Shown: piece after piece, positions 35,843 through 44,696 of the stretch
Layout: the number at the start of each line of letters is the position of its first letter
How positions within the stretch are numbered: the stretch's first letter is position 1
Assembly (NCBI RefSeq): GCF_022397955.1
Contig: NZ_JAKEUQ010000010.1
Coordinates: forward strand, 62,855 to 126,854
Origin: Vibrio sp. Isolate32
Lineage (GTDB): Bacteria; Pseudomonadota; Gammaproteobacteria; Enterobacterales; Vibrionaceae
DNA length: 64,000 bases
Direction of reading: 5' to 3'
Notes under the pieces: generated by a model
Database searches by the model: none
What the model was told of the DNA's origin: nothing
Seen by the model: only the letters and a program-made list of their open reading frames with translations
Program-made: the position numbers and the translations under genes

Positions 35843-37660
35843 ATGCGACGACTTGCCACATTACTTTTTGTTTGTATTTCCCTATTCACCCAGCCTGCGT
35901 GGGCGCTTTTTGGAAATGACAACGCCGAGCCTAGCTTCGGAGGCAATAACAACGGTTTTGTTCCTGTAGACCAAGCTTTCCCTTTCAATTACTACCAGCA
36001 AGATGGCAAGGTGCTTCTCGACTGGCAGGTAAAAGAAGGCTACTACCTCTATCAACATAGCCTCTCTTTTAGCGGCCAAAATCTCGCTATCGGCAATGTT
36101 GAGTTAGAAGATGGTAAGCCACACCAAGATGAATTCTTTGGTGAGGTAAGTGTTTACACTCAGCCGCTATTCGTGCAAGTTCCCCTGCAAAGTTACCAAG
36201 ATGGCTCACAGTTGATCGTTAAGTATCAAGGCTGTGCAGAGGCTGGCTTCTGCTACCCTCCAGAAACTCGTGTCATTGACATTGCACCGTTTGAAGCAAT
36301 GGGTTCAAGCGACACTACCAGTAACCAAACGAACATTTCTCCACAAGTTGCTTCTCCAAAAGCAGATGTGACAAATAACACGACACCACAATCAAGCGCA
36401 CCCGTTTCAAAAGAAGCGAGCCTAGCCGATAAACTCGGTGACAGTTGGTGGACCCCATTACTGTTCTTGGCGCTCGGTGTTGGCTTAGCCTTCACACCGT
36501 GTGTTCTGCCTATGTATCCAATCCTAACGGGCATTGTGTTAGGTGGTGGCAAGCTCAGCCAAGGTCGTGCGCTGATGTTGTCCTTCATCTACGTGCAGGG
36601 TATGGCGCTAACTTACACACTATTAGGGTTAGTGGTTGCGTCTGCAGGTATGCAATTCCAAGCTGCGATGCAGCACCCTTACGTGTTGATTGCGTTGAGC
36701 GTTCTATTCGTAGCGTTAGCGATGTCGATGTTTGGCGTGTATAACCTACAACTGCCGAGCAGTGTCCAAACCTGGCTCAACAACCAAAGCAACAAACAGC
36801 AAGGCGGTAATACCTTGGGTGTGTTCGCGATGGGTGCGATCTCTGGTTTGGTATGTTCACCTTGTACTACAGCGCCACTCTCAGGTGCGCTGCTGTATGT
36901 TGCTCAAAGTGGCGACCTATTAACGGGTGCGATAGCTCTGTACGCGTTAGCTATGGGTATGGGCATTCCACTAATCTTGGTGGCGGTATTCGGCAATAAG
37001 CTACTGCCAAAAGCAGGCAGCTGGATGGATAAAGTTAAGGTCGTATTCGGCTTTATCTTGTTGGCAGCACCAATCCTCCTGCTAGAGCGCATCATCCCAG
37101 AGCTGTGGGCAACCGTGCTTTGGTCTGCCCTTGGGTTCATCGCCTTCGGTTGGTTGTATCACAGCAAGAACGCACTACCATTTGGTGGTTGGAAGCAAAG
37201 TGCAGTAGGTATTATCGCGATGCTTGGTCTGTTTGCTTCTGCTCAACCAGCACTGAATTACTGGTTTTCGGAAAAAAGCGTTGTTGTGGAACAACAGATC
37301 CAGTTTGCACGCATCAATACCGTTGAAGAGCTTGAAATACAGCTCATTGAAGCGAAGAAACTGGGTAAACCGGTAATGCTCGATTTCTACGCCGACTGGT
37401 GTGTAGCTTGTAAGGAGTTTGAGAAGTACACCTTCCATCAAGCAGACGTCGAGAACAAGCTGTCTGACTTCGTGTTACTTCAAGCAGACGTGACGCGAAA
37501 CATGCCCCAAGACATTGAATTGCTGAAGCAACTGCAGGTACTTGGCTTACCAACCATTGAGTTCTGGGATAGCGAGGGTAACCATGTTCCAAATGCTCGT
37601 GTGACTGGTTTTATGCCTGCCGATGTATTCTTAAAACACATGCAAGACCACCAGCTATAA
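35843..37660 (+). CDS. dsbD: Thiol:disulfide interchange protein DsbD
   Basis: DsbD moves electrons from cytoplasmic thioredoxin across the inner membrane to DsbC, DsbG and CcmG. The 605-residue protein has a signal peptide ([21 protein letters not shown]), an alpha domain with Cys131 and Cys137 (CAEAGFC) and an Asn/Ser/Thr/Pro linker. A beta domain of eight helices carries paired cysteines in [11 protein letters not shown] and [11 protein letters not shown]-terminal thioredoxin domain has CVAC in [11 protein letters not shown]. In E. coli cutA separates dcuA from dsbD; cutA is not present here and the arc/pyr block is inserted instead. Confidence 0.97.
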   Translation: MRRLATLLFVCISLFTQPAWALFGNDNAEPSFGGNNNGFVPVDQAFPFNYYQQDGKVLLDWQVKEGYYLYQHSLSFSGQNLAIGNVELEDGKPHQDEFFGEVSVYTQPLFVQVPLQSYQDGSQLIVKYQGCAEAGFCYPPETRVIDIAPFEAMGSSDTTSNQTNISPQVASPKADVTNNTTPQSSAPVSKEASLADKLGDSWWTPLLFLALGVGLAFTPCVLPMYPILTGIVLGGGKLSQGRALMLSFIYVQGMALTYTLLGLVVASAGMQFQAAMQHPYVLIALSVLFVALAMSMFGVYNLQLPSSVQTWLNNQSNKQQGGNTLGVFAMGAISGLVCSPCTTAPLSGALLYVAQSGDLLTGAIALYALAMGMGIPLILVAVFGNKLLPKAGSWMDKVKVVFGFILLAAPILLLERIIPELWATVLWSALGFIAFGWLYHSKNALPFGGWKQSAVGIIAMLGLFASAQPALNYWFSEKSVVVEQQIQFARINTVEELEIQLIEAKKLGKPVMLDFYADWCVACKEFEKYTFHQADVENKLSDFVLLQADVTRNMPQDIELLKQLQVLGLPTIEFWDSEGNHVPNARVTGFMPADVFLKHMQDHQL

Positions 37661-37689
37661 CGGCAACATTAGTCTAAATATAGCGCCAG

Positions 37690-37748
37690 ACAAAGCCGCA
37701 CCGCCCCTCATAACGAGATAGCAGTGCGGCTTTTTTGTTATAGCAAGA
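37690..37748 (+). terminator. Terminator after dsbD
   Basis: The stem AAAGCCGCAC (37692-37701) pairs with GTGCGGCTTT (37734-37743) around a long loop, then TTTGTT. Confidence 0.85.
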
Positions 37749-37861
37749 AACGCTTTCTTTTAAAGCGGATAAAAGTCGATATGGTTCAGACTTTTAATGC
37801 ATAGATATTGTCCACATACTCAATCAGGATGATAATAAATATTAACTAAATTGTTAAAAGT

Positions 37862-38500
37862 ATGGACGTCATGGACTCGACCTACACCATCATCATTGCT
37901 GATGACCACCCTCTCTTCCGCAACGCCCTATTTCAGTCGGTTCATATGGCGATCAGCGGTGCGAACCTACTTGAGGCCGACTCTCTCGACGCGTTACTGA
38001 CCCTGCTTAAAAAAGAAGATGAACCCGACCTACTGCTTCTCGACCTAAAAATGCCGGGAGCCAATGGAATGTCTGGTCTGATTCAACTTCGTGCGGAATA
38101 CCCGGATCTACCGATTGTCGTGATCTCGGCAAGTGAAGACGCTAGCGTGGTCACTCAAGTGAAAAGCCATGGTGCGTTTGGCTTTATTCCAAAGTCGAGT
38201 GACATGCGTGAATTGGTGAGTGCACTGAATCAAGTGCTGAATGGCGACCCTTTCTTCCCTGAAGGGTTGATCACTAACAATGCGGCTTGTAGCGACCTTG
38301 CAGAAAAAATTGCAACACTGACGCCGCAACAATACAAGGTGCTAGGGATGCTTTCCGACGGCCTGCTGAACAAGCAAATCGCCTACGAATTGAATGTTTC
38401 GGAAGCGACCATCAAGGCGCACATGACAGCCATCTTCCGAAAACTGGACGTAAAAAACCGAACTCAAGCGGTTATCTTACTGCAAGAAGTCCACAATTAA
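37862..38500 (+). CDS. crbR: LuxR-type response regulator CrbR (acetate switch)
   Basis: The 212-residue NarL/FixJ regulator has a receiver domain (acidic ADDH near 13-16, phospho-Asp61 in [13 protein letters not shown], Thr/Ser position VVISASED) and a LuxR helix-turn-helix ([22 protein letters not shown], then [16 protein letters not shown]). It is an orphan next to no kinase. The hybrid kinase CrbS is in the same island 6 kb away, and acs, the known target of CrbR in V. cholerae, closes the island. The assignment rests on this context and on family type. It ends tail-to-tail with nhaP2, the stop codons overlapping by 4 bp. The ribosome binding site is weak. Confidence 0.85.
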   Translation: MDVMDSTYTIIIADDHPLFRNALFQSVHMAISGANLLEADSLDALLTLLKKEDEPDLLLLDLKMPGANGMSGLIQLRAEYPDLPIVVISASEDASVVTQVKSHGAFGFIPKSSDMRELVSALNQVLNGDPFFPEGLITNNAACSDLAEKIATLTPQQYKVLGMLSDGLLNKQIAYELNVSEATIKAHMTAIFRKLDVKNRTQAVILLQEVHN

Positions 38501-40248
38501 GCGCCGCTGATATCCTCTTCTAAAGTCGTCTTAGGCAAACATAAACCCAACTTGACGACTTTATGATCTTCTATCTCTGCAACCACCCAATTGATGTCAT
38601 GCCACTCGAAACTATCACCCAATACTGGATGAGGACCAAGTTCGTGTTCAGCCAACTCTTTTAGCGTCATGTCACGCTCTTCTTCAGAACCAAGCTCAAT
38701 GCCATAACAGTCACTCACCGCAGCAATCGACAAACTAACCTCAAGGAAGAAATCACCAAAGAATCGTGCAGCCTCTTCAGCTTCCGGCGCCTCACTGAAC
38801 AGCTCACTTAAACTGTCTAGGTCTTTGTCTTGGCCAAGCACACAAAGAATATCGTTCGCTTCTAACACAGTGCTACCCGATGGGTGAAGTAAAGCGTCCT
38901 GTCGAAACAGTGCGGTAATACGTGTGCCTTCTGGCATTGACAAGCGCTTGAGCGGCTCACCGACACACCACTTCTCTTCTTTCAGCTTGTAGACAAACAT
39001 CTCCCACTCGCTGGTCGGGTAGATCTCGATACCAGTACGTGAAATAGGTGTCGGCGTTGGTGGCAAGGTGACTTGAGCCAGCCTCGCAACCTTCATCAAG
39101 CTGCCACCTTGAACTATCAGCGAGACCATAACCACGAAGAAGGCGATATTGAAATACAGCTGAGCATTAGGCAGACCTGCCATCATCGGGAATACCGCCA
39201 AAATGATTGGTACCGCACCACGTAAACCCACCCAAGAAACAAACCAGCGCTCCTTGGTAGTAAAACGTCGAAACGGCAGCAAACCTAACCAAACCGACAA
39301 CGGACGAGCAAACAGAATCATACCGAAAGCCAGTGCCAAGGCAGGGAGTGCAATCTCCATCAATGTCGATGGTGTTACCAAGAGGCCGAGAACCAAGAAC
39401 ATCACAATCTGGCTTAGCCAGGTCATTCCATCAAGAACATTGAGAATCGAGTGTCGAGAGCGTGTTGGACGGTTACCAATAAACAAACCCACTAGATAAA
39501 TCGATAAGATACCACTGCCGCCAAGCATGTTAGAGAAAGCAAACAGAGCCACACCGCCACTCAGTACCAGAATCGAGTAAAGGCCATCAGCCAGCTGCAC
39601 TCGGTTAATTAGACTCCACAGAACCCAACCGCCACCAAGCCCGATAAGGGTACCGATACCAAATTGCATCGCGAAGCTTTTCAGTAGGAAGTTCATCCCC
39701 ATCTCGGCATCAGGGGTGCCAAGCAGCGCGATTAAGGTCACCGTTAGGAAGACCGCCATAGGATCATTAGTACCGGACTCAATCTCTAGGGTTGAACCAA
39801 CACGCTCGTTGAGGCTTTGTCCTTTGAGCAGAGAAAATACCGCAGCGGCATCGGTCGAGCCCACAATCGCGCCCACTAGAATGCCTTGCATCAGTGATAA
39901 GTCGAATAGCCAAGCCGCCATTAAGCCGGTGAGAGTAGCTGTACAAGCTACACCTATGGTAGCTAACGACAGCGAGGGCCAAAACGCGACCTTAAAACTC
40001 GCCACCTTAGTGCGCATACCACCATCAAGCAGTATCACGGCAAGCGCGAGGTTACTCACCAAGTAAGTTAATGAATAGTCGTCAAAATTGATGCCGCCGG
40101 GGCCATCTTCGCCCGCCAACATACCAACAAACAAAAAGATCAAAAGAATCGGAACGCCCAATCGTGAGGACACTTGTGAGAAAAGCACACTGATGGCGAT
40201 AAGCACGGCACCAGTTAAAAATAAGTGATTAATAGTTATTGCGTCCAA
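38497..40248 (-). CDS. nhaP2: Potassium/proton antiporter NhaP2 (CvrA) family
   Basis: This CPA1 antiporter exchanges cytoplasmic K+ or Na+ for protons and aids volume and pH control in vibrios. The 583-residue protein has about twelve membrane helices up to residue 390, with conserved [18 protein letters not shown], the ion-site stretch [12 protein letters not shown] and [13 protein letters not shown] cytoplasmic TrkA-C domain follows (about 405-490: [32 protein letters not shown]), then a CorC/HlyC-like C-terminal region ending at 583. Tail-to-tail overlap with crbR means antisense transcription of the two 3' ends is likely. Confidence 0.92.
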   Translation of the reverse strand: MDAITINHLFLTGAVLIAISVLFSQVSSRLGVPILLIFLFVGMLAGEDGPGGINFDDYSLTYLVSNLALAVILLDGGMRTKVASFKVAFWPSLSLATIGVACTATLTGLMAAWLFDLSLMQGILVGAIVGSTDAAAVFSLLKGQSLNERVGSTLEIESGTNDPMAVFLTVTLIALLGTPDAEMGMNFLLKSFAMQFGIGTLIGLGGGWVLWSLINRVQLADGLYSILVLSGGVALFAFSNMLGGSGILSIYLVGLFIGNRPTRSRHSILNVLDGMTWLSQIVMFLVLGLLVTPSTLMEIALPALALAFGMILFARPLSVWLGLLPFRRFTTKERWFVSWVGLRGAVPIILAVFPMMAGLPNAQLYFNIAFFVVMVSLIVQGGSLMKVARLAQVTLPPTPTPISRTGIEIYPTSEWEMFVYKLKEEKWCVGEPLKRLSMPEGTRITALFRQDALLHPSGSTVLEANDILCVLGQDKDLDSLSELFSEAPEAEEAARFFGDFFLEVSLSIAAVSDCYGIELGSEEERDMTLKELAEHELGPHPVLGDSFEWHDINWVVAEIEDHKVVKLGLCLPKTTLEEDISGA

Positions 40249-40649
40249 TTCGTTCCCCCAAAGAATAAAACTCGTGATTAAAGCATGTCGAATTTCTGCT
40301 ATTAAGCAAGAAAAGGGCTCTAAAAGCAGCGTAATTACTATAACAAACTTATATTTCCCTTCGTGTCATATGCAGGACTAAATAATGATTCTCTGTCATT
40401 TAGTTGTTAAATTTTATTACTCCCTCACTAATTCATCCCTTTTTGTTAGACCTTTGGCTAATTTAACAACATTGTAACATCACATTTTTATATGGTTTTG
40501 TCTCCTAACTCCCATATTTCAGTGGATTAGGGCTAATACCGTCCCGACTAAAGTTGCACAGATCCCTTGACTTATCCTTGCTACATTTCAAATCGTAACA
40601 TTACGTTAACACAGCAACATTCTACGGAAACGGAATAAAGGAGAAGGCA
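40249..40649. other. Divergent promoter region between nhaP2 and the symporter operon
   Basis: About 401 bp, AT-rich, with no gene. It should contain promoters for nhaP2 and for the DUF4212/symporter pair, the latter probably a CrbR target. No operator could be assigned by eye. Several GTAACA/TGTTA-like steps occur at 40470-40480 and 40595-40612. Confidence 0.45.
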
Positions 40650-40916
40650 ATGGCGTTCGAATCTACGGAACATGCTCAAGCCTACTGGAAGGAAAACTTG
40701 GGAATTATGGGAACACTGCTCGCGATCTGGTTCGCAGTGTCTTACGGCGCAGGCATCTTATTTGTTGATGCCCTCAACACCGTTCAGTTTGGCGGGTTCA
40801 AGCTCGGCTTTTGGTTCGCTCAACAAGGCTCGATCTACACCTTCGTGGCGCTGATATTCATTTACGTTGTCCGCATGAATGCGCTCGACAAAAAATACAA
40901 CGTACAGGAAGACTAG
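40650..40916 (+). CDS. DUF4212 protein, sodium:solute symporter small subunit
   Basis: The 88-residue membrane protein with two helices (near 17-38 and 57-80) begins MAFESTEHAQAYWKENLGIM and includes GFKLGFWFAQQGSIYTFVALIF. It is the small partner always found before the VC_2705-type sodium:solute symporter. AAGGAG precedes its ATG and only 10 bp separate it from the large subunit, so the two form an operon. Probable role: assembly or activity of the acetate-type symporter. Confidence 0.92.
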   Translation: MAFESTEHAQAYWKENLGIMGTLLAIWFAVSYGAGILFVDALNTVQFGGFKLGFWFAQQGSIYTFVALIFIYVVRMNALDKKYNVQED

Positions 40917-40926
40917 AGGCTAGAAC

Positions 40927-42630
40927 ATGGATATTCAAACTTGGACGTTTATTCTCGTCGGTATCACTTTCGCACTGTATATCGGCATCGCAATCTGGGC
41001 TCGCGCAGGGTCTACCAGTGAATTCTACGTTGCGGGTGGTGGTGTACACCCAGTAGCAAACGGTATGGCGACAGCCGCTGACTGGATGTCAGCAGCGTCA
41101 TTCATCTCAATGGCAGGTATCATCTCATTCGTTGGTTACGACGGTGCGGTTTACCTAATGGGTTGGACAGGTGGTTATGTACTACTTGCGTTATGTTTAG
41201 CACCTTACCTACGTAAGTTCGGTCAGTTTACGGTTCCTGATTTTATCGGCGAACGTTACTACTCGAAAACAGCGCGTATGGTAGCGGTATTCTGTGCAAT
41301 CTTCGTATCATTCACATACGTTGCAGGCCAGATGCGTGGTGTAGGCGTAGTATTCTCTCGTTTCCTAGAGGTCGACATTAACCTAGGTATCATCATTGGT
41401 ATGGGTATTGTGTTCTTCTACGCAGTACTTGGTGGCATGAAAGGCATCACTTATACGCAGGTAGCTCAATTCTGTGTCCTCATTTTCGCCTTCCTTGTTC
41501 CAGCAATCTTTACGTCAATCATGATGACAGGTAACCCGCTTCCACAAGTTGGTATGGGTTCAACGATTTCAGGCACAGACGTTTACCTACTCGATAAACT
41601 GGATGGACTCACCGAAGAACTCGGATTTACCGCCTATACCGAAGGTAACAAGAGCATGGTGGATGTATTCTTCATCTGTGCGGCTCTAATGGTGGGTACT
41701 GCAGGTCTTCCACACGTAATCATCCGTTTCTTCACGGTACCTAAAGTACGTGATGCGCGTATCTCAGCGGGTTGGGCACTACTGTTCATCTCATTGCTAT
41801 ACACAACAGCACCAGGCGTTGCAGCATTCGCTCGTGTAAACATGATCGAAACGATTAATGGCCCAGACATGCAAGGTGTCGCAGCAGCAGACGCACCTAG
41901 CTGGTACAAAAACTGGGAAAGCACTGGCCTAGTAGGTTGGGAAGATAAGAACGGCGATGGCAAGATGTTCTACTCGGGCGATGAACGCAACGAGATGAAG
42001 ATCAACCGTGACATCATCGTACTGGCTTCTCCAGAGCTAGCGAAACTACCAAACTGGGTTGTAGCTCTATTGGCAGCCGGTGGCCTAGCAGCCGCACTAT
42101 CAACAGCCGCAGGTCTACTATTGGTTATCTCAACATCGATTTCGCATGACTTGTTGAAGAAAGGCTTCAGACCAAACATGACCGACAAGCAGGAGCTACT
42201 AGCCGCTCGTTTGGCAGCAATGGTCGCGATTATAGGTGCAGGTTACTTGGGTATTAACCCACCAGGCTTCGTAGCTCAGGTAGTAGCGTTTGCCTTCGGC
42301 TTAGCCGCAGCATCCTTCTTCCCAGCAATTATCCTAGGTATCTTCTACAAGAAGATGAACAAGGAAGGTGCGATTGCAGGTATGTTGACAGGTATTGCCT
42401 TCACAGCAAGCTACATCATCTACTTCAAGTTCATTAACCCAGCAGCAAGCACACCTGAAAACTGGTGGTTTGGTATCAGCCCAGAAGGCATCGGTACGCT
42501 AGGTATGTGTCTAAACTTCGTAGTATCAATTGCGGTAAACAAAGTGACTGCTGAAGTACCACAAGACGTACAAGAGATGGTTGAAAACATCCGTTACCCT
42601 AAGGGTGCTGGTGAAGCTCACGACCACTAA
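40927..42630 (+). CDS. Sodium:solute symporter large subunit, VC_2705 / ActP-like (probably acetate)
   Basis: The 567-residue SSS-family transporter has about thirteen helices. Family landmarks are EFYVAGGGVHPVANGMATAADWMSAASF split near 34-60, GWTGGYVLLALCLAPYLRKFGQFTVPDF, and LAAALSTAAGLLLVISTSISHDL near 380-402, the region lining the sodium site. It belongs to the subgroup paired with DUF4212 and resembles ActP, which takes up acetate. The acetate substrate is inferred from that and from the crbS/crbR/acs context. It has a C-terminal His-containing tail (GEAHDH) and a strong terminator downstream. Confidence 0.9.
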   Translation: MDIQTWTFILVGITFALYIGIAIWARAGSTSEFYVAGGGVHPVANGMATAADWMSAASFISMAGIISFVGYDGAVYLMGWTGGYVLLALCLAPYLRKFGQFTVPDFIGERYYSKTARMVAVFCAIFVSFTYVAGQMRGVGVVFSRFLEVDINLGIIIGMGIVFFYAVLGGMKGITYTQVAQFCVLIFAFLVPAIFTSIMMTGNPLPQVGMGSTISGTDVYLLDKLDGLTEELGFTAYTEGNKSMVDVFFICAALMVGTAGLPHVIIRFFTVPKVRDARISAGWALLFISLLYTTAPGVAAFARVNMIETINGPDMQGVAAADAPSWYKNWESTGLVGWEDKNGDGKMFYSGDERNEMKINRDIIVLASPELAKLPNWVVALLAAGGLAAALSTAAGLLLVISTSISHDLLKKGFRPNMTDKQELLAARLAAMVAIIGAGYLGINPPGFVAQVVAFAFGLAAASFFPAIILGIFYKKMNKEGAIAGMLTGIAFTASYIIYFKFINPAASTPENWWFGISPEGIGTLGMCLNFVVSIAVNKVTAEVPQDVQEMVENIRYPKGAGEAHDH

Positions 42631-42707
42631 ACGCGACTACTAAACCGAGATGTTTAGCAAAAAATGACTCAGTACTTACATTGTAGGGATTAGGTACTGA
42701 ATCTCAG

Positions 42708-42738
42708 AAAGCCGATACGTTATGTATCGGCTTTTTTC
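42708..42738 (+). terminator. Terminator after the symporter gene
   Basis: The stem AGCCGATAC (42710-42718) pairs with GTATCGGCT (42724-42732), loop GTTAT, then TTTTTC. Confidence 0.93.
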
Positions 42739-42794
42739 TTTTGCCTACCGTTTTATAAAAACAGAAACAAAGGGTTGTTTTTAAAACCTCGTTT

Positions 42795-42813
42795 GATAAT
42801 AATTATCATTAAC
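42795..42813 (+). promoter_or_regulatory. Fur box upstream of the fagA-like gene and fumC
   Basis: GATAATAATTATCATTAAC matches the Fur consensus at 16 of 19 positions, 14 bp before the start of the fagA-like gene. Iron limitation should induce this gene and fumC, replacing iron-dependent fumarases by iron-free FumC. Confidence 0.88.
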
Positions 42814-42826
42814 ATCCAATAGAGAG

Positions 42827-43219
42827 ATGAAAATGATGATGAAAGAGCAGCAGGTTCTCTATTCGAGGTTCTACAAAGCGCAGGATCGCTTTACCGCCTC
42901 AGAGCAAGTTCACGGTCACGAGCCGTTTGTCATTCGAGACTACATCGAGTGTGCACAAACGCTTGCCGCATACTACGAAAAACACGCCGCCCAAGAAAAT
43001 ATCTTGCTGTGCGAGCTGTACCTGCGCCAAGTTTTCTTCCATCTGATTGAAGCGATTGAGTCACCTGAGCGCAGTTTTACCTTTCGTCATATCTGCCTAG
43101 ACTCAATTCACTCACCGCTATTTTATCTAAAACGCCACTACTGCCAGCAACCACATGGCCAGGCGCGCTTTTTGAATCTCAGCCAGACACTACAACAAGT
43201 CCAAGCCCCACTTGGCTAA
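42827..43219 (+). CDS. Small Fur-controlled protein upstream of fumC (FagA-like position)
   Basis: The 130-residue soluble protein has no recognisable domain and is mostly helical. It is rich in His, Cys, Tyr and aromatics (YYEKHAAQENILLCELYLRQ, FRHICLDSIHSPLFYLKRHYC). It directly follows a Fur box and precedes fumC by 12 bp, so it is in the fumC operon. In Pseudomonas aeruginosa the Fur-controlled operon fagA-fumC-orfX-sodA has a small gene in the same place. Relation to FagA is inferred from position and size only. An in-frame ATG a few codons in is an alternative start. Confidence 0.72.
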   Translation: MKMMMKEQQVLYSRFYKAQDRFTASEQVHGHEPFVIRDYIECAQTLAAYYEKHAAQENILLCELYLRQVFFHLIEAIESPERSFTFRHICLDSIHSPLFYLKRHYCQQPHGQARFLNLSQTLQQVQAPLG

Positions 43220-43231
43220 CAAGGATAGAAG

Positions 43232-44617
43232 ATGACCCTACAATATCGAATTGAAAAAGACAGCATGGGGGAAGTAAAAGTCCCTGCTGATGCGCTGTAT
43301 CAAGCACAAACTCAACGTGCCGCAGATAACTTCGCGTTTAGCTCCCACAAAATGCCCACCAGCTTTATTCAAGCACTGGCATTAATTAAACAAGCCGCTG
43401 CTGACACCAATGCTCAATTAGGCTTATTGGAAGGCGATATTGCCAATGCGATCGCTGACGCGAGCCAAGAGATCATTGATGGTAAACATCTCGATCAATT
43501 CCCGATCGATGTTTATCAAACCGGCTCTGGTACTAGCTCTAACATGAACGCCAACGAAGTGATTGCGACACTCGCATCAAGAAGTTTGCAAGGCGACGTG
43601 AACCCAAACGATCACGTCAATATGGGCCAAAGCAGTAACGATGTGGTGCCAACCGCGATTCAAGTCAGTGTCGCACTCACTGCGGAAAACAAGCTGCTAC
43701 CAGCACTAAGTCACCTCTCTGAAGCGCTGAGCGTGAAACAGCAAGAGCTTGCTGAGGTCGTGAAAACCGGCCGTACTCACCTAATGGATGCGATGCCGAT
43801 TACCTTTGCTCAAGAGTTGGGTGGCTGGAAGTTCCAGATTGAACACGCTAAACAAGCGATTGAAAGCACCCTGCCCGCTATTAAAGCGCTTGCTCAAGGT
43901 GGAACGGCGGTAGGTACAGGCATCAATGCTGAGCCTCGCTTTGCCGATAAGTTTGCAAGTAACCTGTCGCAGTCGACAAAGATCAGCTTTAACTCGAGTG
44001 AAAACTTCTTTTTCAACCTCAGCAGTCAAGACGCGATCGTTGCCTTTTCGGGTCAGCTCAAAACTGCAGCAGTTGCGATCATGAAGATCGCAAACGATCT
44101 TCGCTGGATGAACTCTGGCCCATTAGCTGGCTTAGGAGAAATTGAATTGCAGGCGCTACAACCAGGCTCATCTATTATGCCCGGTAAAGTGAACCCTGTG
44201 ATTCCAGAAGCCGCAGCGATGGCGGCAGCGCAGGTGATTGGGAATGACACTACTATTACGGTAGCCGGCCAGTCTGGCAACTTCCAACTTAATGTGATGC
44301 TGCCAGTCATTGCTCATAACGTATTAGAAAGTATCGAGCTTTTAGCTAATAGCTCTGTTGCGCTGGCAGATAAAGCCATCGCTACTTTCACAGTGCGCCA
44401 AGACAATCTTGATTTAGCACTTTCAAAGAATCCAATTCTGGTGACGGCGCTTAATCCTGTGATTGGTTACTTAAAAGCTGCTGATATTGCGAAGAAAGCC
44501 TACAAAGAAGGTTTTCCTATCCTTGATGTTGCAGAAAGAGAAACCGATCTAAGCCGAGAAGAACTCAGCAAGCTGCTTGACCCAACCGCTCTCACTCAAG
44601 GTGGTATCGCAGGTTAA
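43232..44617 (+). CDS. fumC: Class II fumarate hydratase FumC
   Basis: FumC is an oxygen-stable, iron-free fumarase that interconverts fumarate and malate in the TCA cycle. The 461-residue protein begins MTLQYRIEKDSMGEVKVPADALYQAQT. It has TGSGTSSNMNANEVIA, GRTHLMDAMPITFAQE and the signature loop GSSIMPGKVNPVIPEA at 312 onward with the catalytic Ser. The Fur box in front of the operon explains its use when iron is scarce. AAGGA lies upstream. Distinction from aspartase is clear from the signature context. Confidence 0.97.
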   Translation: MTLQYRIEKDSMGEVKVPADALYQAQTQRAADNFAFSSHKMPTSFIQALALIKQAAADTNAQLGLLEGDIANAIADASQEIIDGKHLDQFPIDVYQTGSGTSSNMNANEVIATLASRSLQGDVNPNDHVNMGQSSNDVVPTAIQVSVALTAENKLLPALSHLSEALSVKQQELAEVVKTGRTHLMDAMPITFAQELGGWKFQIEHAKQAIESTLPAIKALAQGGTAVGTGINAEPRFADKFASNLSQSTKISFNSSENFFFNLSSQDAIVAFSGQLKTAAVAIMKIANDLRWMNSGPLAGLGEIELQALQPGSSIMPGKVNPVIPEAAAMAAAQVIGNDTTITVAGQSGNFQLNVMLPVIAHNVLESIELLANSSVALADKAIATFTVRQDNLDLALSKNPILVTALNPVIGYLKAADIAKKAYKEGFPILDVAERETDLSREELSKLLDPTALTQGGIAG

Positions 44618-44649
44618 AGCCAGTAACTCATAACAAGTCTACCGGATCG

Positions 44650-44675
44650 AAAAAGGCCTCATCAGAGGCCTTTTT
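44650..44675 (+). terminator. Terminator after fumC
   Basis: The stem AAAGGCCTC (44652-44660) pairs with GAGGCCTTT (44665-44673), loop ATCA. It has A- and T-runs on both sides, so it may also serve crbS, which ends at 44697 on the other strand. Confidence 0.92.
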
Positions 44676-44696
44676 AGGATCTAATAATGACTTAAA

